54,594 nt of DNA from an uncultured Bacteroidia bacterium. GTDB lineage: Bacteria > Bacteroidota > Bacteroidia > Bacteroidales > F082. How positions within the stretch are numbered: position 1 is the stretch's first letter; every line of letters begins with the position of its first letter. This document shows, one piece after another, positions 51,011 to 54,594 of the stretch. The notes below the pieces were generated by a model. That model made no database searches, was not told the origin of the DNA, and saw only the letters and a program-made list of their open reading frames with translations. Both the position numbers and the translations under genes were made by a program. The DNA is taken from NCBI GenBank assembly GCA_902785755.1, contig CACZZO010000030.1, positions 1 through 54,594 of the forward strand, written 5' to 3'.

Positions 51011-51061
51011 CACTTTTTTTCAATATGGTGTGCAAAATGTTTGTCAGTTTTTTCAACCACC

Positions 51062-51634
51062 TCAAAATGAAATTATGCCGAGATGTTCCAAAAGAATCTT
51101 CAAACCTATGAGAATCAGTATGATACCTCCAAATATGCCTGCCGATTTCTCGTATTTCGATCCGAACACATTTCCGATTTTCACGCCCAAGACCGAGAAT
51201 ATGAAGGTAGTTACACCTATTATTATTACCGCCAACCAAATATTGACCTGAATGCAAGCAAACGAAACACCCACCGCCAAAGCATCAAGGCTGGTGGCAA
51301 CAGCCAAAAGAGACATGGTCTTGAAATCGAGGGAATTGCTGCTTTCGCCTTCTTCCTTTTCGCCCCAAACGGCTTCTCGAATCATGTTGGCACCTATCAA
51401 AATGAGCAAACCGAAAGCAATCCAATGCGCGTATGCATCAACAAAGCCCTCAAATTGCTCGCCCAAAAAATACCCGACGACGGGCATCAAGGCCTGAAAG
51501 AAGCCAAACCAAAGGCCACAAGTCAAGGCCATGCGCAAGGAGAATTTTCTGGTAGTCAAGCCTTTGCAGACCGACACCGAAAAAGCATCCATGGAAAGCC
51601 CCACGGCTATCAGCAACAATTCGAGGAGGTTCAT
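51062..51634 (-). CDS. mntP: Manganese efflux pump MntP
   Basis: 190 residues with six membrane segments in two repeats: [21 protein letters not shown] and [18 protein letters not shown] each hold the Asp of the internal repeat, typical of MntP. It exports Mn2+. The start at 51634 is taken because the ATG at 51679 lies inside the -7 box (51677-51684). No yybP-ykoY riboswitch is recognisable in the short leader. Confidence 0.94.
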   Translation of the reverse strand: MNLLELLLIAVGLSMDAFSVSVCKGLTTRKFSLRMALTCGLWFGFFQALMPVVGYFLGEQFEGFVDAYAHWIAFGLLILIGANMIREAVWGEKEEGESSNSLDFKTMSLLAVATSLDALAVGVSFACIQVNIWLAVIIIGVTTFIFSVLGVKIGNVFGSKYEKSAGIFGGIILILIGLKILLEHLGIISF

Positions 51635-51676
51635 TTCGCTTGGATTAACTACATTGAATGATTCGCAATTGTGGCG

Positions 51677-51723
51677 CAAAAATAGATTATTTTTGGCTAC
51701 AATCGATAAAAACCATACTTTTG
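51677..51723. promoter_or_regulatory. Divergent -7 boxes for mntP and the Omp85-type gene
   Basis: TATTTTTG on the minus strand (51677-51684) for mntP; TACTTTTG on the plus strand (51716-51723), 22 bases before the ATG at 51746. A second plus-strand match (TATTTTTG, 51688-51695) lies between. Confidence 0.65.
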
Positions 51724-51745
51724 CAACCCATAAAACTAATTCAAC

Positions 51746-53068
51746 ATGAAAAAGACCTTGTTATTAATGCTCGCCCTGCTGTTGGCTGCGGGCGGATTTG
51801 CGCAAGACAAGCCAAAGAAAGCCAAGAAAGAAAAGACCTACAACGAAAAAGGCGAAATCATCAAGACGGGCTGGAACATCGGCCCGCTGCCCGTGGTGGG
51901 CTTCGACAGCGACTTGGGCTTCCAATACGGTGCCTGCGTCGACTTCTTCAACTTCGGCGATGGCACACGCTATCCGCGCTACAACTACAAGTTCAATGTG
52001 GAGGTTTCGCGCTACACGAAAGGCTCGGGCGTGTTCCGTTTCTATGCCGACATGCCTTATCTGATCAAGGATACCAAACTCTTCTTCGACCTCACTTACA
52101 ACTACTCGAAGAAGTTCGAATTCTTCGGCTTCAACGGCTTCGAAGCCAGCACCTTCGACCCTTATGAAGACTTTAACAAGGATGGCTACCACTTCATCAA
52201 GCGCAACACGCTCCGTTTTGTGGGCAGTATGCAAAGGCCGTTGCGTTTCCTCCCGAACCTGAACTGGGTGGCTGGTTTGGCTTATTATAATGTGGTGACC
52301 GACCGCATCAATCTCGAAGGCTATGAGGATCAAGTGACACTCTACGAGAATTATGTGGATGCGGACATCATCAAGGAAAACGAGAAAAACGGCGGCAACA
52401 TCGCCCAACTGCGCCTCGGCCTCAACTACGACAGCCGCGACCACAACAGCGACCCGTCGAAGGGCATTTATGCCGAATACACCCTCACCGGCTCTTCCGA
52501 CTTTATCGATGGAAACGGCTATAACAGCTTGATACAGACTTTCATGTGGCGGCATTATGTTCCAATTTACAAGGATAAGCTGACTTTTGCCTATCGCTTG
52601 GGTGTGCAGCACAAGATTGCAGGCAACGTGCCGTGGTACATGATCAACAACATCAACACGCCTTTCTTCCAGAAGATGTACACGGAAGGTTTGGGCGGCG
52701 TGGTCACCATGCGCGGCGTGAACCGCAACGGCGTTCTTGGCGATGGCTTCGTGTTGGGCAATGCCGAACTGCGCTGGCATTTCCTTGATTTCAAGTTCAT
52801 CAACCAAAACTGGCAACTGGCTTTGTCGCCCTTCTTCGATGCGGGCATGATTATCCAGCCTTTCCGCGAAAAGGAACTGAAAGAGGCTGACATTGAGAAT
52901 GTTGAATTGTACAGCGGCGACAAGGAAGGCATCCATACCAGCGCGGGTCTTGGCTTCAAAATCATCATGAACCGCAACATGATTCTCGGCGTGGATGCAG
53001 GTCGCGCCCTTGACCCACGCGACGGCGAAAAGGTCAAGATTTTCGTTGGGTTCAATTATATTTTCTGA
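51746..53068 (+). CDS. Omp85/BamA-TamA-type outer-membrane barrel protein
   Basis: 440 residues. A signal peptide (MKKTLLLMLALLLAAGGFAQ) is followed by a basic linker (DKPKKAKKEK) and a barrel of the surface-antigen family with no POTRA domains. LRLGLNYDSRDHNSDPSKGIYAEYTLTGS and MRGVNRNGVLGDGFVLGNAELRWHF are the conserved strands, the latter with the lid-lock-like RG. It ends in aromatic NYIF, a beta-barrel end signal. Short POTRA-less members occur widely in Bacteroidota; their cargo is unknown. Confidence 0.9.
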   Translation: MKKTLLLMLALLLAAGGFAQDKPKKAKKEKTYNEKGEIIKTGWNIGPLPVVGFDSDLGFQYGACVDFFNFGDGTRYPRYNYKFNVEVSRYTKGSGVFRFYADMPYLIKDTKLFFDLTYNYSKKFEFFGFNGFEASTFDPYEDFNKDGYHFIKRNTLRFVGSMQRPLRFLPNLNWVAGLAYYNVVTDRINLEGYEDQVTLYENYVDADIIKENEKNGGNIAQLRLGLNYDSRDHNSDPSKGIYAEYTLTGSSDFIDGNGYNSLIQTFMWRHYVPIYKDKLTFAYRLGVQHKIAGNVPWYMINNINTPFFQKMYTEGLGGVVTMRGVNRNGVLGDGFVLGNAELRWHFLDFKFINQNWQLALSPFFDAGMIIQPFREKELKEADIENVELYSGDKEGIHTSAGLGFKIIMNRNMILGVDAGRALDPRDGEKVKIFVGFNYIF

Positions 53069-53093
53069 GTTGACTCCCCTCTGATTCTGTTGC

Positions 53094-54497
53094 ATGAAAG
53101 CCGCATGGCAGATAGTATTGTTTTTCGCCTTGTTGTTTCGCCTCGCCTGTGGCAAAACAACAAGACGACATTCAATCGAAGCCTTTCAAAATGCTCAAAT
53201 CGAGTATGATAGCGGAGTCGTCTGTCTTCAAAATGACAGTTTGATGGAAGCACTTCCGCATTTCTTTGCCGTGGCCAACCGTTTGGAAAGGCTGCCCGAG
53301 GACATGACGGAGGACGAGATGCTACTCACCTCGAAGGCGTATTTCCAGATGGCGAATGTTTTCAAGCCAAAGATGGAGACTAACGCTGAAATTGACGCAC
53401 TGCGACAGGCTTTGCGTTATCAGACCGCCATCCCCGACACCGCTTGGATCATCAAATCAAGCCTGCAATTGGCAGATGCCTTGGAAGTCATCCAAGAAAA
53501 CGATTCCGCCTCGTTTTATCTCAACCGTGTGATGCCGTTGATAGACACCGTTTCAGGCGATGCGGAGGATTATATCAGCGCCCGATTTCTGTTATCGTGT
53601 CTGTATTACGACAAGGGAGAAATCGACTCTTGTGTGATGGTGCAGAAACAAATTATCAACTTCAAGGCACGGCGCGGTATGGACACCAAAAACGATTCGA
53701 TAGGCATTGGAATCAACCTGTTTTTCGCCAACCTTCACGCAGCGGCGAAATCTTATCTGCTGAAGGTGATGGAGGCCGATTTCGATGATGTGAAACGCGG
53801 AGCCGTTATGTCGCTCTTGGGGCAGATTTACGAAGAGGAAAACCAACCCGACAGTGCGGCAATGTTTCATGTTTTCAGCCCTACCTATGTGCAAGCCGAA
53901 TCGGAGCGGGTGAGTGACGGGATGTTGGCCGTAAAGCAATACGAGCAGTTCAAGGCGGAACGCGATGCGCAATTGCAGGCTTTGCGGGAGGAAAAGGCCT
54001 TGCGGAAACGGATGGCCGCCTTGCTTTGGAGCGGCGTGGCCTTGGTGATGTTGGTCATCGTTGTTGCCGCAATCGTCAAGCGAAGGAGAAGGCGCAATGC
54101 TTCTTTCGCGGCGGGTTGGGCGCAGTTTGAGCAGTCGGACATTTTCGTGCGCATCCGTGAGCGGTTGGCCGCCGATGCCCCCAAGATTTCCTCGAAGAAT
54201 GTGGAGGATTTTTCCCATTTGGCCTTGAGCCAAGCCGACTTTGCGGCCTTGAAGGATGCTGTGGACGTTGCGTTTGGCGGTTTCGCCACCCGTTTGGCGA
54301 CACGCTACCCCGACCTCAGTCCCGCCGACCTCAACGCCTGCTGCCTTGCCCTGACGGGCTTAAGCCATGCCGAGATGGCCGTGCTGCAAGGCGTGAAATA
54401 CAACTCGTTCACCAACCGCATCACGAAAATCAAGAAAACCCTTGGCACCGAAGAGAGCCTTTCGGCTTGCCTGAAAAACATGCTGAAAGAGGGCTAA
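53094..54497 (+). CDS. TPR sensor with transmembrane segment and C-terminal HTH
   Basis: 467 residues. N-terminal signal-like segment (MKAAWQIVLFFALLFRLACG, with a lipobox-like LAC), a TPR-rich periplasmic region (about 30-270), a coiled coil (EQFKAERDAQLQALREEKALRKR), one membrane helix (about 305-326, followed by KRRRRR), and a cytoplasmic part ending in a LuxR-like HTH (PDLSPADLNACCLALTGLSHAEMAVLQGVKYNSFTNRITKIKKTLG). Such TPR/HTH membrane regulators are common in Bacteroidales. It starts 25 bases after the Omp85-type gene and may share its transcript. Its target genes are unknown. Confidence 0.88.
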   Translation: MKAAWQIVLFFALLFRLACGKTTRRHSIEAFQNAQIEYDSGVVCLQNDSLMEALPHFFAVANRLERLPEDMTEDEMLLTSKAYFQMANVFKPKMETNAEIDALRQALRYQTAIPDTAWIIKSSLQLADALEVIQENDSASFYLNRVMPLIDTVSGDAEDYISARFLLSCLYYDKGEIDSCVMVQKQIINFKARRGMDTKNDSIGIGINLFFANLHAAAKSYLLKVMEADFDDVKRGAVMSLLGQIYEEENQPDSAAMFHVFSPTYVQAESERVSDGMLAVKQYEQFKAERDAQLQALREEKALRKRMAALLWSGVALVMLVIVVAAIVKRRRRRNASFAAGWAQFEQSDIFVRIRERLAADAPKISSKNVEDFSHLALSQADFAALKDAVDVAFGGFATRLATRYPDLSPADLNACCLALTGLSHAEMAVLQGVKYNSFTNRITKIKKTLGTEESLSACLKNMLKEG

Positions 54498-54594
54498 AAC
54501 GCCCAATTTTCGGGAAAAAGTGTCTTTTGTGCGGCAAAAATGCGCAAAATGTGTGTGAAATGTGTGTGTGATTTTTGCAAATGGCGTTGTTTTT

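Noticed and set aside
51635..51745. Mn2+ riboswitch (yybP-ykoY) before mntP
   Set aside because: The mntP leader is about 40 bases, too short for the fold.

Overview
The window is chromosomal DNA from a member of the Bacteroidota, most likely order Bacteroidales. Three things in the sequence say so. Promoters repeatedly carry the TAnnTTTG -7 box used by the Bacteroidota housekeeping sigma factor, usually 15-60 bases before a start codon that lacks a Shine-Dalgarno sequence. Three secreted proteins (a C10 protease, a CotH-like protein and an S8 protease) end in type IX secretion sorting domains of the YPNP...GLY type. Lineage genes such as gldH, ricT, an S46 dipeptidyl peptidase and AlgJ/DHHW-type proteins are present. 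No replicon origin, CRISPR array, complete prophage or intact insertion sequence was seen.

Layout. 1-2.4 kb: a small exported protein with a C-terminal sorting-like tail, an AAA-ATPase/PD-(D/E)XK protein and a PAS protein. 2.5-6.6 kb: an LptF/LptG permease and two GT4 glycosyltransferases (envelope glycan work). 6.6-13.1 kb: the most accessory part, with an MmeI-like single-chain restriction-modification enzyme coupled by an ATGA overlap to a glycosyltransferase, a membrane-anchored CbxX/CfxQ AAA+ protein, a shortened BRO protein, and a decayed AAA ATPase gene enclosed by 12-bp inverted repeats. 13.1-17.8 kb: ettA, a lipoprotein and a C10 protease. 17.9-25.6 kb: an envelope O-acylation locus with one MBOAT acyltransferase and three AlgJ/AlgX/DHHW-type paralogues, plus a CotH-like secreted protein. 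25.7-29.5 kb: an S46 peptidase, a tandem palindromic repeat and an RNA methyltransferase gene that has lost its SAM-binding motif. 29.6-44.4 kb: mostly core genes (pth, rplY, prs, tRNA-Leu, glmS, lemA, ricT-gldH-PBP1A, obgE-PAP2, a SAM hydrolase, phoH-purC). 44.4-54.6 kb: an S8 protease, an XRE regulator with operator-like repeats, a DUF4160/DUF2442 pair, a HEPN/MNT pair coupled to a PHP phosphatase, a U32 protein, tRNA-Pro, mntP, an Omp85-type barrel and a TPR/HTH sensor.

How the parts relate. LptF/G, the glycosyltransferases, the MBOAT/AlgJ-like set, PBP1A, PAP2 and GlmS all serve envelope glycan synthesis, transport or decoration. C10, S46 and S8 peptidases suggest a life based on protein or peptide use. 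Between operons lie several families of short dispersed palindromes (REP-like), and some genes use CAA-rich unstructured leaders.

The most interesting signals are the TIR-enclosed decayed ATPase unit with a second copy of the ettA 5' end upstream of it, the acylation locus whose three AlgJ-like paralogues differ in their catalytic residues but share a C-terminal signature, and two otherwise different small exported proteins ending in the same P-x-G-S-G/hydrophobic/basic tail. All function calls come from reading the translated sequence by eye; no database search or composition calculation was run.
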